Positions 17,778 to 26,315 of a stretch of 64,000 nt of DNA are shown one piece after another. The translations under genes and the position numbers were made by a program. Source of the DNA: Casimicrobium huifangae (GTDB lineage: Bacteria; Pseudomonadota; Gammaproteobacteria; Burkholderiales; Casimicrobiaceae); NCBI RefSeq assembly GCF_009746125.1, contig NZ_CP041352.1, forward strand, positions 2,402,436 to 2,466,435, written 5' to 3'. A model generated the notes under the pieces. That model was not told the DNA's origin and ran no database searches. It saw only the letters and a program-made list of their open reading frames with translations. Each line of letters begins with the position of its first letter. Positions within the stretch are counted from its first letter, which is position 1.

Positions 17778-18199
17778 CGCTGGTATTGCGCCTGCTGCTG
17801 GTCATCGCCCTGCTTGGCGGTGGCTATCACCTGTGGGGTGAGTACCGCGAGCATCGCGCGATGCGGGCATTGATAAGCCCGAACGGCTTCCTGCCGGTGC
17901 CCATGCCACCCAATGCGGCGCCCGGCACCGTGCTGGTGTTCGCGCCGATCAACTGCACACGTGAGGCAGCGCAGCGTGCACGCGCGCTTGCGCAGGAGCT
18001 GACCCAGCTCGGCATTCCCAACGTCCAGACGTCAAGCTATGCGGCGGCCAGTTTTGAGCCAACACCGGAGGCACTGGCCAGCCACCAGCGTTTGCACAAG
18101 GTGATGACCGGCGAGATCCCGATCGCCCTGGTCAACGGTATGGGCAAGGCGAACCCGTCTGTCGCCGACGTTGCGGCGGAATACGCCAGAACCCGCTGA
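17774..18199 (+). CDS. Hypothetical exported or signal-anchored protein
   Basis: 141 residues from a GTG that overlaps the preceding stop codon (GTGA), so translation is likely coupled to the DUF4199 gene. The N-terminus is one hydrophobic segment (TLVLRLLLVIALLGGGYHLW); the rest is a small alpha/beta-looking domain with TVLVFAPINCTREAAQRAR and GEIPIALVNGMGKANPS. The last part recalls thioredoxin/glutaredoxin-like exported proteins, but there is no CxxC, so I do not assign a family. Likely periplasmic. Confidence 0.7.
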   Translation: MTLVLRLLLVIALLGGGYHLWGEYREHRAMRALISPNGFLPVPMPPNAAPGTVLVFAPINCTREAAQRARALAQELTQLGIPNVQTSSYAAASFEPTPEALASHQRLHKVMTGEIPIALVNGMGKANPSVADVAAEYARTR

Positions 18200-18225
18200 C
18201 GCGCGGCAGCACGTACTGCCGGCCG

Positions 18226-18699
18226 CTACTTGCCGCCGAACAGGCGGCGCAGCATGCCACCGAGGCCGCCGCTGCCCTTGAGCTCCGCAGCGCCCAGATT
18301 GGCGCGCACCGTTGCCGCGTAGTCCATGTCTTCGCGCTTGATGTGGTTCATCAGCCAGGTCACCAGCGCGTTCTGCATGTCAGTGGCAACCTGCAGATAG
18401 TCCTCGCCAAGCTTGAACCGCTGCTGGAATTCGCTGACACGACGCACGAACAGCTCATGCACGCGACGATGCGGCTGCAGGAAGCGGTAGTGCGCCTGCT
18501 CCATCATCGATTCTTCAAAACTGAAGTGCGACAGTGTGTAGTCGACCATCTCTTCGACCACGCGCTCGATCATGCCGCGGTCACCGCGCAGGCGTGCCTC
18601 GTGCAGCATGTTGATGTATTCGACGATGCGCTGGTGCTGGCCGTCGATGACGTCGATTCCGACGCTCAGATCCGGCGTCCAGGTGATCAAGTGAGACAT
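18226..18699 (-). CDS. Bacteriohemerythrin
   Basis: 157 residues. All diiron ligands of hemerythrin are present in order: His22 (DGQH), His58 and Glu62 (SHFSFEE), His77, His81 (HRRVH), His119 and Asp124 (HIKREDMD). Bacteriohemerythrins bind O2 reversibly at a non-haem diiron centre and serve in oxygen storage, sensing or delivery. The C-terminus adds a Gly-rich, basic tail (GSGGLGGMLRRLFGGK) beyond the four-helix bundle. Single-domain and cytosolic; no linked chemotaxis or diguanylate cyclase domain. Confidence 0.93.
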   Translation of the reverse strand: MSHLITWTPDLSVGIDVIDGQHQRIVEYINMLHEARLRGDRGMIERVVEEMVDYTLSHFSFEESMMEQAHYRFLQPHRRVHELFVRRVSEFQQRFKLGEDYLQVATDMQNALVTWLMNHIKREDMDYAATVRANLGAAELKGSGGLGGMLRRLFGGK

Positions 18700-18882
18700 A
18701 TCTTGCTTTCTCCGAACGGACCCGGCGTTATCTCCCCGAAGGTCACAGTTCGCGATGTAGTTAAGATTCGTCCGATGCTATCGATGCGTCGCTGATGAGT
18801 ATTGACACTTGTCAACGCAAGACACGGCGTGACGCAGCAAACCGCCTGACCTTGATCTGTGTCGGTTGCGCAGGGTTGAAAG

Positions 18883-19809
18883 TTACGCGGCGATTTCCAT
18901 CGCGCCACCCAATGCCTCAATCAACTCCGGCATCAATTGCGCCAGTTCACCGGTGGTGATGGTCCAGTCGGCCTCGAAGCGGTCTGCCGCGTTCTCGCCG
19001 TCGCCGGCGCCAGTATCGGCTGGATCGCTCTCCGGGAACACGCCATCAAGAAACCGCACCCGCTTCACCTGCCATTTGTCGTTGAGGACAAAGCTCACCC
19101 GGCCGTTCCAGGTGAGCGCGAGGCGCGTGGGCAGTTTGCCGTTCTGGATGTGCTTGCGCACCTCGGCGTTGTTCAGCGAATGCTTGCTGTAGCGCACGAT
19201 CGCCTGCGAGTCGTCGGTCGCCTTCAGCTCGCACTCCTCGTCAATATCGAAGCGGCCGGGTGCCTCGTGCGCGAGCAGCCACGCCGACATCTGCACCGCA
19301 GGCGAGGTATTGGTCTGCACCGGCGTCAGCTCAATGTCGTCGAGGCAACGCAGCAGCATGGCAACCACTTCGTCGGCGCGTGTGGGCGAACCGCTATCGA
19401 CCAGCAATAGCCCGGCGGTGCGATCGATCCACACCGTCGTGTGCGCGAGGCGGGTGAAGGCACGCGGCAGCAGGTCAAGCCGCATTTCCTCGCGAATGTC
19501 ACGCTTCTCGACGCGCCCGAGCTTGCGGCCCATCTGGTCTTCCAGCTTTTCGATGCGTTCCTCGGCGGCGCGGCGCACCACGTTGGCCGGCAGTACCTTG
19601 GTCTCGCTGGTCAGGCGCAGGATCAGATGCCCATTCACCACCTCGGCCAGCACTGCATGCGCCTCGTTGCGCGGCTCCGACCAGCCAATCGACTTTTCCT
19701 GCGTGGCGCCGCACTTCATGAAGCGGGTGAGACTCAGACCAGCCTCGATTTGCGCGGTGGTTTTCTTCCAGTCGGGGTTGATGCGGTAGGCGATGATGTT
19801 TTTGAACAC
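18883..19809 (-). CDS. rdgC: Recombination-associated protein RdgC
   Basis: 308 residues, the usual RdgC length, starting at GTG 19809 with AAGGTCC upstream. Family blocks are visible throughout: SRFMKCG-like SLTRFMKCGATQEKSIGW, NGHLILRLTSETKVLPANVV, IDRTAGLLLVDSGSPTRADE and the C-terminal VSFVLNDKWQVKRVRFLD. RdgC forms a ring-shaped dimer that coats DNA and restrains RecA-driven recombination. Cytosolic. It sits alone between hemerythrin and a long intergenic region. Confidence 0.95.
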   Translation of the reverse strand: MFKNIIAYRINPDWKKTTAQIEAGLSLTRFMKCGATQEKSIGWSEPRNEAHAVLAEVVNGHLILRLTSETKVLPANVVRRAAEERIEKLEDQMGRKLGRVEKRDIREEMRLDLLPRAFTRLAHTTVWIDRTAGLLLVDSGSPTRADEVVAMLLRCLDDIELTPVQTNTSPAVQMSAWLLAHEAPGRFDIDEECELKATDDSQAIVRYSKHSLNNAEVRKHIQNGKLPTRLALTWNGRVSFVLNDKWQVKRVRFLDGVFPESDPADTGAGDGENAADRFEADWTITTGELAQLMPELIEALGGAMEIAA

Positions 19810-20332
19810 GAAGGACCTTGATGACGGCTGCAGGCGTTAGTGCGCCCGCAAGGAGCAAAGCGCGGCGCGGCGGGTGATGCATGGGCACCCGCAGACGCGC
19901 GGAATCGGGATTGTTGACCGGGATCGACGCTTGTCTTTGACACAAGACACCGGTAATCAACAATACGATTTTACCGGGCGCGGTCAGCGCAAATTCACCA
20001 GCGACCGGCGAGGTCGACGTGCCGGCAGCTGCATCGTAACGTCCGCCCTGGCGGAGGCCAGCACCCGCGAGCCAGCCTCGCAGCAACGTGTACATCTTTT
20101 AATTGGAAAGCCCATTGGATAAGGGCTAGAAGGCGTATTTGTACGAAAGTCGACTTATTGCCAAAAAGTGAACCAAGCCCAATTGCGATGGGCATCTCCA
20201 GAAAAAGATGCCAATGCCGGTGAGCCAGTTTTGGCACCCTTGCGCTGCTATTGCCATGCCCAGTGAAATTTCGCCCTACTGCTGTTCAATCCCTCAATCG
20301 CCCAACGCCTCGGCATTTCCGGAGGACCGACG
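19810..20332. other. 523-nt divergent intergenic region
   Basis: Upstream of both rdgC (minus) and the first delta-60 gene (plus). It contains copy 2 of the AGTCGACTT motif (20147-20167) in an AT-richer stretch around 20095-20230. GGAGGACC is the Shine-Dalgarno for the gene at 20333. No open frame with coding character was found. Confidence 0.4.
20147..20167 (+). repeat. Copy 2 of intergenic motif AGTCGACTT-N2-3-GC[CA][AG]AAA
   Basis: Reads AAGTCGACTTATTGCCAAAA, with the full 10-bp palindrome AAGTCGACTT at 20147-20156. It lies about 180 nt upstream of the first delta-60 gene. Confidence 0.45.
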
Positions 20333-21952
20333 ATGATCCACCCTCACCCACACCCCCGACCGCACGCCCACGAGCGGCATCGCCTGCGTCAGACGACCCC
20401 GGCTTCACGCGAGCAGGCCAATCCATCAGTGCGTCTGCTGCACCCTGTCCTGCGCCCACTTCGGCGCTGGGGCCAAGCCCTGGCCCTGCTGGCGGGTGCG
20501 GCACTATTGCTGCTGGCGACCAGCGCCCGCGCTGTCCCCGGCGGGCTCGAAAACAGTTTCGCCACCAGCGGCACCTACCAGTTCACCAATGCCCAAGGCT
20601 GGCTTGGCTTCCAGAGCGCCGTGCAGTCCACCGGCAAGATCATCACGCTGCATAGCTGCGGCACCTACTCCACCGCCGACGTTTGCGTGACCCGCCTGCA
20701 GGCCAACGGCAGTGGCGGTATCGACACCACCTTCGCGGCTACCGCTGCAATACCGGGCGTATTCCGCACCGGCGACGCCACCGCACAGGAGTTCGGCAGT
20801 TCACTGCTGGTCGATAACAGTGACCGCATCATCGGTGCCGGGCGCTGCGGCCCCAACTCACCGTGCATCTTCCGGCTCACCGCCAATGGTGATCTCGACA
20901 CCACCTTCGGTACCGGCGGCTACGCACGGCTGCCCAGCCTGATCTCCGCCAAGGGGCTGGCGCTGCTGGGCGACGGTCGCATTGCCGTTGCTGGCGAATG
21001 CTTTTCCAGCGGCCATTACGTCTTCTGCGCGCACCGTCTGACCGCCGATGGCCTGCCGGACTCCACTTTCAACAGCGGCAACGTACGCCTGATCGACATG
21101 AGCGCCAGCAACAACCAGCCCAGCGACGTCGCCGTTTATCCCGATGGCCGCGTGCTGATCACCGGCTACTGCGACGACGGCGGATCAGCGAAGTTCTGCG
21201 TCACCCGTCTGACCCTTGCGGGCGCCCTGGACACCAGCTTCAACAGCACCGGCATCAAGCTCTACAGCGCCACCGGCCAGACCGGCGACGTGACTCGCCG
21301 CGTACGCATCCTGCCGGGGGGACGCATCATTCTTGCGGGCAGCTGCGGCGTATACGGCAACTCCAGCACCTGGCGCTTCTGTGTCGCCGCCCTCAACGAC
21401 AGCGGCCAGCCCGACGCGGCCTTCGCCGGAGCAAGCTTCGTCTGGTTCAGCAGCGTCTACACCACGGTGAACATGAATCTGCTGCACGTGGCGGGCGACG
21501 GCAAAGTGCTGCTCGGTGGCCATTGCGGCAGCCCGCCGCAGATCGTCTGCATGCTGCGAACCAATCCGAACGGCACCCTGGACCCCACTTTTGGCTCGGG
21601 CGGACTGTCGTCGGCGGTGCCGAACATTGGCGGTGCCAGTGTCTACGGCGGCTTCGTCGCCCCCGGCAACAAGCTCCTGGTAAGCGCGCTGTGCAATTCA
21701 ACCGGCGCCGACACCGCCTGGATCACCTGCGTCTCCCGCTTTGATCTCGGCCCGCCAGCGGGGCAGCATTGCTCGCTCGATATCGACGACGATGGCTTCG
21801 TCAAGCCACAGACCGACGGCCTGCTCTGGCTACGCCTGCTGCTGGGCTTCCGTGGCAATGCGCTCACCCAGAACGCGGTCTCGAGCGGCGCCCTGCGCGC
21901 CAGCGCTGCAGCGATTTTCGATCACGCCTACAGCCAGTGCGGCGTTCGCTAA
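20333..21952 (+). CDS. Exported delta-60-repeat protein with cysteine-paired blades and dockerin-like tail
   Basis: 539 residues. A His/Arg-rich n-region and a hydrophobic span (ALALLAGAALLLLATSARA, about 49-67) form the export signal. The body is six or more repeats of about 55 residues with the delta-60 signature (DGRIAVAGEC...RLTADGLPDSTFNS), expected to build a beta-propeller. Most repeats carry a Cys pair (AGRCGPNSPCIFRLT, TGYCDDGGSAKFCVTRLT). The C-terminus is a short module: CSLDIDDDGF, TDGLLWLRLLLGFRGNA, ending QCGVR. Function unknown; probably secreted or surface-located. It heads a pair with the gene at 21965 (12-nt gap). Confidence 0.8.
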   Translation: MIHPHPHPRPHAHERHRLRQTTPASREQANPSVRLLHPVLRPLRRWGQALALLAGAALLLLATSARAVPGGLENSFATSGTYQFTNAQGWLGFQSAVQSTGKIITLHSCGTYSTADVCVTRLQANGSGGIDTTFAATAAIPGVFRTGDATAQEFGSSLLVDNSDRIIGAGRCGPNSPCIFRLTANGDLDTTFGTGGYARLPSLISAKGLALLGDGRIAVAGECFSSGHYVFCAHRLTADGLPDSTFNSGNVRLIDMSASNNQPSDVAVYPDGRVLITGYCDDGGSAKFCVTRLTLAGALDTSFNSTGIKLYSATGQTGDVTRRVRILPGGRIILAGSCGVYGNSSTWRFCVAALNDSGQPDAAFAGASFVWFSSVYTTVNMNLLHVAGDGKVLLGGHCGSPPQIVCMLRTNPNGTLDPTFGSGGLSSAVPNIGGASVYGGFVAPGNKLLVSALCNSTGADTAWITCVSRFDLGPPAGQHCSLDIDDDGFVKPQTDGLLWLRLLLGFRGNALTQNAVSSGALRASAAAIFDHAYSQCGVR

Positions 21953-21964
21953 CAGGAGATGAAG

Positions 21965-23491
21965 ATGAACTATCGACATTTCATCGCGCGCTTGTGCAAC
22001 GTCGCTGGCTTGGCTGCGGCGCTGTGGCTGGGCACCGCCTCGACGGCATTCGCCGCCGGTGGCGACTTCGACACCAACTTCAGCCCGAGCGGCAACCCGG
22101 CGGGCATCGCCCGCTTCATCGCCGGTGGGTCCGAAAGCCGCAGCGAGGCCCTGCTGGTCACCGAGACCAATGCCGTGTTCGTCGCCGGCTACTGCCTGAA
22201 TTCCGTCATTGAGCTGTGCATCAGCAAGCGCAACGCGGGCGGCGGTGCCGACAGCAGCTTTGGCGGCAGCGGCACCGTCACCATCAGCGGCTTCGGCAGT
22301 AGCGGCGCCAACGCATTGACGCGCGACCGACAGGGCAACCTCTGGGTGGGTGGCATGTGTGCCGGCAGCGGCTGCATCCACAAGATCTCGCCGTCCGGCG
22401 GCTTCTACGTCAATGTCGGTAGCGGTGGCCTGATCACGGTTCCCCAATTGCGATCGGTGCAAGTGATGACCATGACTGCCGACGGCAAGATTCTGGTCGG
22501 TGGCGTCTGCACCAATGTCGGCGCCGGCCAGCCTTGCCTCGGCCGGCTGCTGACTGACGGCAGCTTTGATCCTTCGTTCAACGGAGGCGCCATGTGGGTG
22601 TGGTCGACATTGCGCGGCGGCGCAGTGAAAACGCTGATCCCGCGCAGTGACGGCAAGGTTTATCTCGGCGCCACCTGCGACACCGGCACCTCGTCGGCGG
22701 TGAATCGCATGTGTTACGCCGACATCGCGAGCAATGGTTCGCTGCTCTCAACGTACACCGCGTCGGTACCGGGCAGCACCGCCGCCACGCTGGGCGGACT
22801 GGTACTCGCGTCCGACGGCGCCCTGATCGGCGCCGGCACCTGCACCGAGATCAGCACTGGCAACTTCCGCGGCTGCATGTTCCGCTTTCAGCCTGCCACC
22901 GGTATCGACACCACCTTTGGCAGCAGCGGCTACATCATGGGTATCGCGCTGGGCGCAACCACAATGTCCGTCTACGGCCTGCTCGAGCGCGAGGACGGCT
23001 CGCTGATCATGGTCACCCAGTGCATGGCATCCGCCACGCCGTTCCAGCGCTACGGCATCTGTCTGGCGGCGTTTGCGGCCAACGGCACGCCCTCGCCCCA
23101 GTTCGGTGGACAAAGCACGCGCCTGCTCGACACCGAGCCCACGCCCATCGGCGGCAGCTCACAGGCCAGCTGGCTGGGTACCGCCGCCACGATCACCGGC
23201 GACGGCAAACTGATCACATCAGGCTCTTGCTTTGCTGGCGTCAGCTCACCGCAAAGCTGCATCGCGCGCCTGCAACTGGAAACCACCCCGGCGACTCGCT
23301 GCACGATTGATCTCGACGGCAGCAACAGCACCGGCGCCAGCAGCGACGGCGTGCTGCTGATGCGCATGCTGCTGGGGCTTTCCGGCAACGCGGCGATCAC
23401 CGGCGCGTTGTCGTCGAACGCCAGCCGCTTCAGTTGGGCGAGCGTGCGCGACTACGCGGGATTGCACTGCCGCTTGCCGGTCGCACCCTAG
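21965..23491 (+). CDS. Exported delta-60-repeat protein, second paralogue
   Basis: About 508 residues. Start 21965 is chosen over ATG 21959 because AGGAG (21954-21958) is 6 nt upstream of 21965 but directly abuts 21959. Signal peptide NVAGLAAALWLGTASTAFAA. Seven propeller-type repeats follow, each with a Cys pair (VAGYCLNSVIELCISKR, VGGMCAGSGCIHKIS, TSGSCFAGVSSPQSCIARL). The tail repeats the module of its neighbours: CTIDLDGSN, SDGVLLMRMLLGLSGNA, a W...VRDYAGLHC segment and LPVAP. Same operon as the gene at 20333. Confidence 0.8.
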   Translation: MNYRHFIARLCNVAGLAAALWLGTASTAFAAGGDFDTNFSPSGNPAGIARFIAGGSESRSEALLVTETNAVFVAGYCLNSVIELCISKRNAGGGADSSFGGSGTVTISGFGSSGANALTRDRQGNLWVGGMCAGSGCIHKISPSGGFYVNVGSGGLITVPQLRSVQVMTMTADGKILVGGVCTNVGAGQPCLGRLLTDGSFDPSFNGGAMWVWSTLRGGAVKTLIPRSDGKVYLGATCDTGTSSAVNRMCYADIASNGSLLSTYTASVPGSTAATLGGLVLASDGALIGAGTCTEISTGNFRGCMFRFQPATGIDTTFGSSGYIMGIALGATTMSVYGLLEREDGSLIMVTQCMASATPFQRYGICLAAFAANGTPSPQFGGQSTRLLDTEPTPIGGSSQASWLGTAATITGDGKLITSGSCFAGVSSPQSCIARLQLETTPATRCTIDLDGSNSTGASSDGVLLMRMLLGLSGNAAITGALSSNASRFSWASVRDYAGLHCRLPVAP

Positions 23492-23525
23492 TCGTCGCGC
23501 GCGGGCCGCTGGCGCGGCGGCCGGT

Positions 23526-24467
23526 TCAATCGGCTGTCGCGCCCTTTCGCTTTGGCCACACCTTGCCGACCAGCGTAACAACCGCCAGCACGACGGCACC
23601 GGCGACGATGCCAAAGACGCCGTCAAGTAGCGTCGGCGCTACTGCGCCGGCCACGCCGCCCCAGTTGGCGGCCGTCGCCTCAATGAAATGATGCACGGCC
23701 GGGATGCCATGCGTCAGGATGCCACCGCCAACCAGGAACATGGCCGCAGTGCCAGCCACCGACAGCAGCCGCATCAGGTACGGCGCCGCGCGCAGGATGG
23801 CGGCGCCAAGGCCTCGCTTGAAGCAGGCCCAGCCACCCTCGCCCTGTGCCCGGCTCAGGTAAAGGCCGGCATCATCCAGCTTGACGATCCCGGCGACCAG
23901 CCCGTAGACGCCGATGGTCATGATGATGGCAATGCCGGTGAGCACGGTGAACTGGGTGGCAAATGGCTTGTCTGCCACGGTGCCCAGCGTGATGGCGATG
24001 ATCTCGGCGGAAAGGATGAAATCGGTGCGGATCGCCCCCTTCACCTTGTCCTTCTCCACCTGCACCAGATCCACTTTCGGGTCCGACAGCGCATCCACCA
24101 GTTGCTGGTGATGGGCGTCATCCTCCGCCTTGCTGTGCAGGAACTTGTGGGCGAGCTTCTCGAAGCCCTCGAAGCACAAAAAGGCGCCGCCGATCATCAA
24201 GAGCGGCGTCACCGCCCACGGCGCAAAGGCACTGATCGCCAGCGCCAGCGGCACCAGAATCGCCTTGTTCAGCGCCGAGCCTTTCGCGACTGCCCACACC
24301 ACCGGCAGCTCGCGATCCGCCGCCACGCCAGAGACCTGCTGCGCGTTCAGCGCCAGGTCATCACCAAGCACACCGGTGGTCTTTTTGGCAGCAACCTTGG
24401 TGAGCACCGCGACATCATCAAGGATGGTCGCGATATCGTCGATCAGGGCAAGAAGACTGGAAGCCAT
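23526..24467 (-). CDS. DUF808 inner-membrane protein (YedI-like)
   Basis: 313 residues. The N-terminus LLALIDDIATILDDVAVLTK and the middle GGAFLCFEGFEKLAHKF are hallmarks of DUF808/YedI. Six or so hydrophobic spans are visible, and a cytosolic loop carries EDDAHHQQLVDALSDPKVDL. Function unknown in the family. It separates the two plus-strand delta-60 genes from the minus-strand one and has no evident link to them. Confidence 0.9.
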   Translation of the reverse strand: MASSLLALIDDIATILDDVAVLTKVAAKKTTGVLGDDLALNAQQVSGVAADRELPVVWAVAKGSALNKAILVPLALAISAFAPWAVTPLLMIGGAFLCFEGFEKLAHKFLHSKAEDDAHHQQLVDALSDPKVDLVQVEKDKVKGAIRTDFILSAEIIAITLGTVADKPFATQFTVLTGIAIIMTIGVYGLVAGIVKLDDAGLYLSRAQGEGGWACFKRGLGAAILRAAPYLMRLLSVAGTAAMFLVGGGILTHGIPAVHHFIEATAANWGGVAGAVAPTLLDGVFGIVAGAVVLAVVTLVGKVWPKRKGATAD

Positions 24468-24600
24468 GCGGGTACTGCTACTGCGGGTGGTGGAACGGGC
24501 GCGTCAAAACGCGACCTGCAAGCATAGCGGCAAGCGGTGGCAGCGCCGAGCGCCGCATCAACACAGCATCAGCACGGCATCAATGCACCGTGCGCCTGCG

Positions 24601-26139
24601 TCAAGGCGCCAGCGCCATGCCGCAGGTGTTGGCCAGATGATCGCGAATGGCGGTCCAGGTTCGCCGTGTTGCTGCAGCCGGGAAGTTGATGCCGTTGATC
24701 ACCGCGTTGCCGGTCATCCCGAGCGATACGCGGGTAAGGATCAGCGCGTCGGAAGTGGACAGCACACTGCCATCGCCGTCCACATCCATCGTGCACGACA
24801 GGCCATAGCGCACTGCGCAGAACGTCGCGCCCTCAAGGCTGCAATACCCGCCGAGCAGCAGCTTGCCGTCCGGTTGAATCAGTGCCGCTCGCACATTGTC
24901 CGCGCCGGTGGTCACCGCAGTCACGTGCCGCCCTGTGCCGCCGAGCGAGAGATCGAGCGAACCATCGGCTTTGAGCCGCAGCACACAGAAATCATTTCCT
25001 GTGGTGCCGTCAACGCAGGTGCCGGCGAGCACGATGCGTCCGTCCACCTGCTGTGTCACCGCAAAGGCCGTCGCAAAACCGATACCAACTGTCGCCGCCG
25101 CCGCGCCGCCTGAGGCAAACGTGCTGTCCACGCCGCCGCTGGCCGTCAGCCGCAGCGCCACAAAGCGTGACGGCACCTCGCTCGACGCGCCCGCCAGCAG
25201 CAGTCGCCCATCTGGCTGGAGGTAAACCGCGCGCGCCTCGCTGCAGACACTGCAGTCGCCCGATGCCACGACGAGCAAGCCCGCACCGTTGAACGTGCTG
25301 TCGAGGCTGCCGTCCGGGTTAAGGCGTAGCGCGCACATCCGTATGCCCGAGCTGGTTGCGCTGTTGCACGCGCCCACCTGCACGATCTTCTGATCCGGTT
25401 GCACCAGAATCGCGTTGGCAGTGCTTGACCCGGTGGTCGATACCGCCGTGACACGCATGCCGCGGCCATCCGGCGGCGCCGACGCGTTGAAGGACTGGTC
25501 CAGCGAGCCATCGCTGTTATAGCGGGCAATGCAAAACATCAGGTTGCCACCAACATTGCAAACCCCGCCCGCGACAATCTTCTGGTCGGACTGAATGGCC
25601 ACAGCATTGGCCACCGAGGTTTCGGCGCCGCTGCTGGCGAAGGTCGTCACCACCCTGCCGGTGCTGTTGAAGCTGGTGTCCAGTGCGCCGGCTGCGGTGT
25701 AGCGCACCACGCAGAGCTGATCGAACTCGACATCGGCGCATGCGCCAGCTACCACGATCTTGCCGTCAGCCTGCACCGCTACCGCGCGGCCATAGGCGCC
25801 AACGACAGCAACCGGCGAGATCACCGAACCGGTGCCGTTGAACGTGGTGTCGAATTGCCCGGCCGCCGTCAGTCGAACCACACAGAAATCACTCTCTGCC
25901 GCGCCGTTGCAGACACCGGCCAGCACCACCTTGCCATCCGCCTGCAGCGCCATGCCGTAGGCACCCTTGAAGCTGTCGGTATGCGGGCCAATCTCTGTCT
26001 TGAACAACCCGTTGCTGCCGAAGGTTGCGTCGCGTGATAGCGTGTCGGCGTGGGTTGCGCTCAACGGCATGGCGATCAGCGCGGCGAATGCGCACGCCAG
26101 ACGCGTCCCGGTGCCGTACGCGCCAAAGAAATTGTTCAT
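24601..26139 (-). CDS. Exported delta-60-repeat protein, third paralogue
   Basis: 512 residues with a signal peptide (FAALIAMPLSATHA). About seven repeats of 55-60 residues carry the delta-60 core, e.g. DGKIVVAGACADVEFDQLCV, RYTAAGALDTSFNSTGRVV. Six carry the Cys pair; one (LAGASSEVPSRFVALRL) has lost both, as expected if the two bond to each other. The C-terminus has the clearest EF-hand-like loop of the three: CTMDVDGDGSVLSTSDALIL, then RVSLGMTGNA, W..IRDHLANTC and GMALAP. It is on the opposite strand, separated from the other two by the DUF808 gene. Confidence 0.82.
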   Translation of the reverse strand: MNNFFGAYGTGTRLACAFAALIAMPLSATHADTLSRDATFGSNGLFKTEIGPHTDSFKGAYGMALQADGKVVLAGVCNGAAESDFCVVRLTAAGQFDTTFNGTGSVISPVAVVGAYGRAVAVQADGKIVVAGACADVEFDQLCVVRYTAAGALDTSFNSTGRVVTTFASSGAETSVANAVAIQSDQKIVAGGVCNVGGNLMFCIARYNSDGSLDQSFNASAPPDGRGMRVTAVSTTGSSTANAILVQPDQKIVQVGACNSATSSGIRMCALRLNPDGSLDSTFNGAGLLVVASGDCSVCSEARAVYLQPDGRLLLAGASSEVPSRFVALRLTASGGVDSTFASGGAAAATVGIGFATAFAVTQQVDGRIVLAGTCVDGTTGNDFCVLRLKADGSLDLSLGGTGRHVTAVTTGADNVRAALIQPDGKLLLGGYCSLEGATFCAVRYGLSCTMDVDGDGSVLSTSDALILTRVSLGMTGNAVINGINFPAAATRRTWTAIRDHLANTCGMALAP

Positions 26140-26315
26140 CTTGATCCCCTCGTCACTGCAACCGTCTGCCGGTTGCTTGTCTGTTTACAAAATTCTGGCA
26201 CGCAAGGTAGCGCGGCGTGGCCATGCCGCCCACTTTCGACGCGGTCTCCGGGTGCGAAGCGCGCGCAATGGCCAACCGCGATAATCGCAGTCACGCCTGA
26301 TGTATCCCTGACTGC

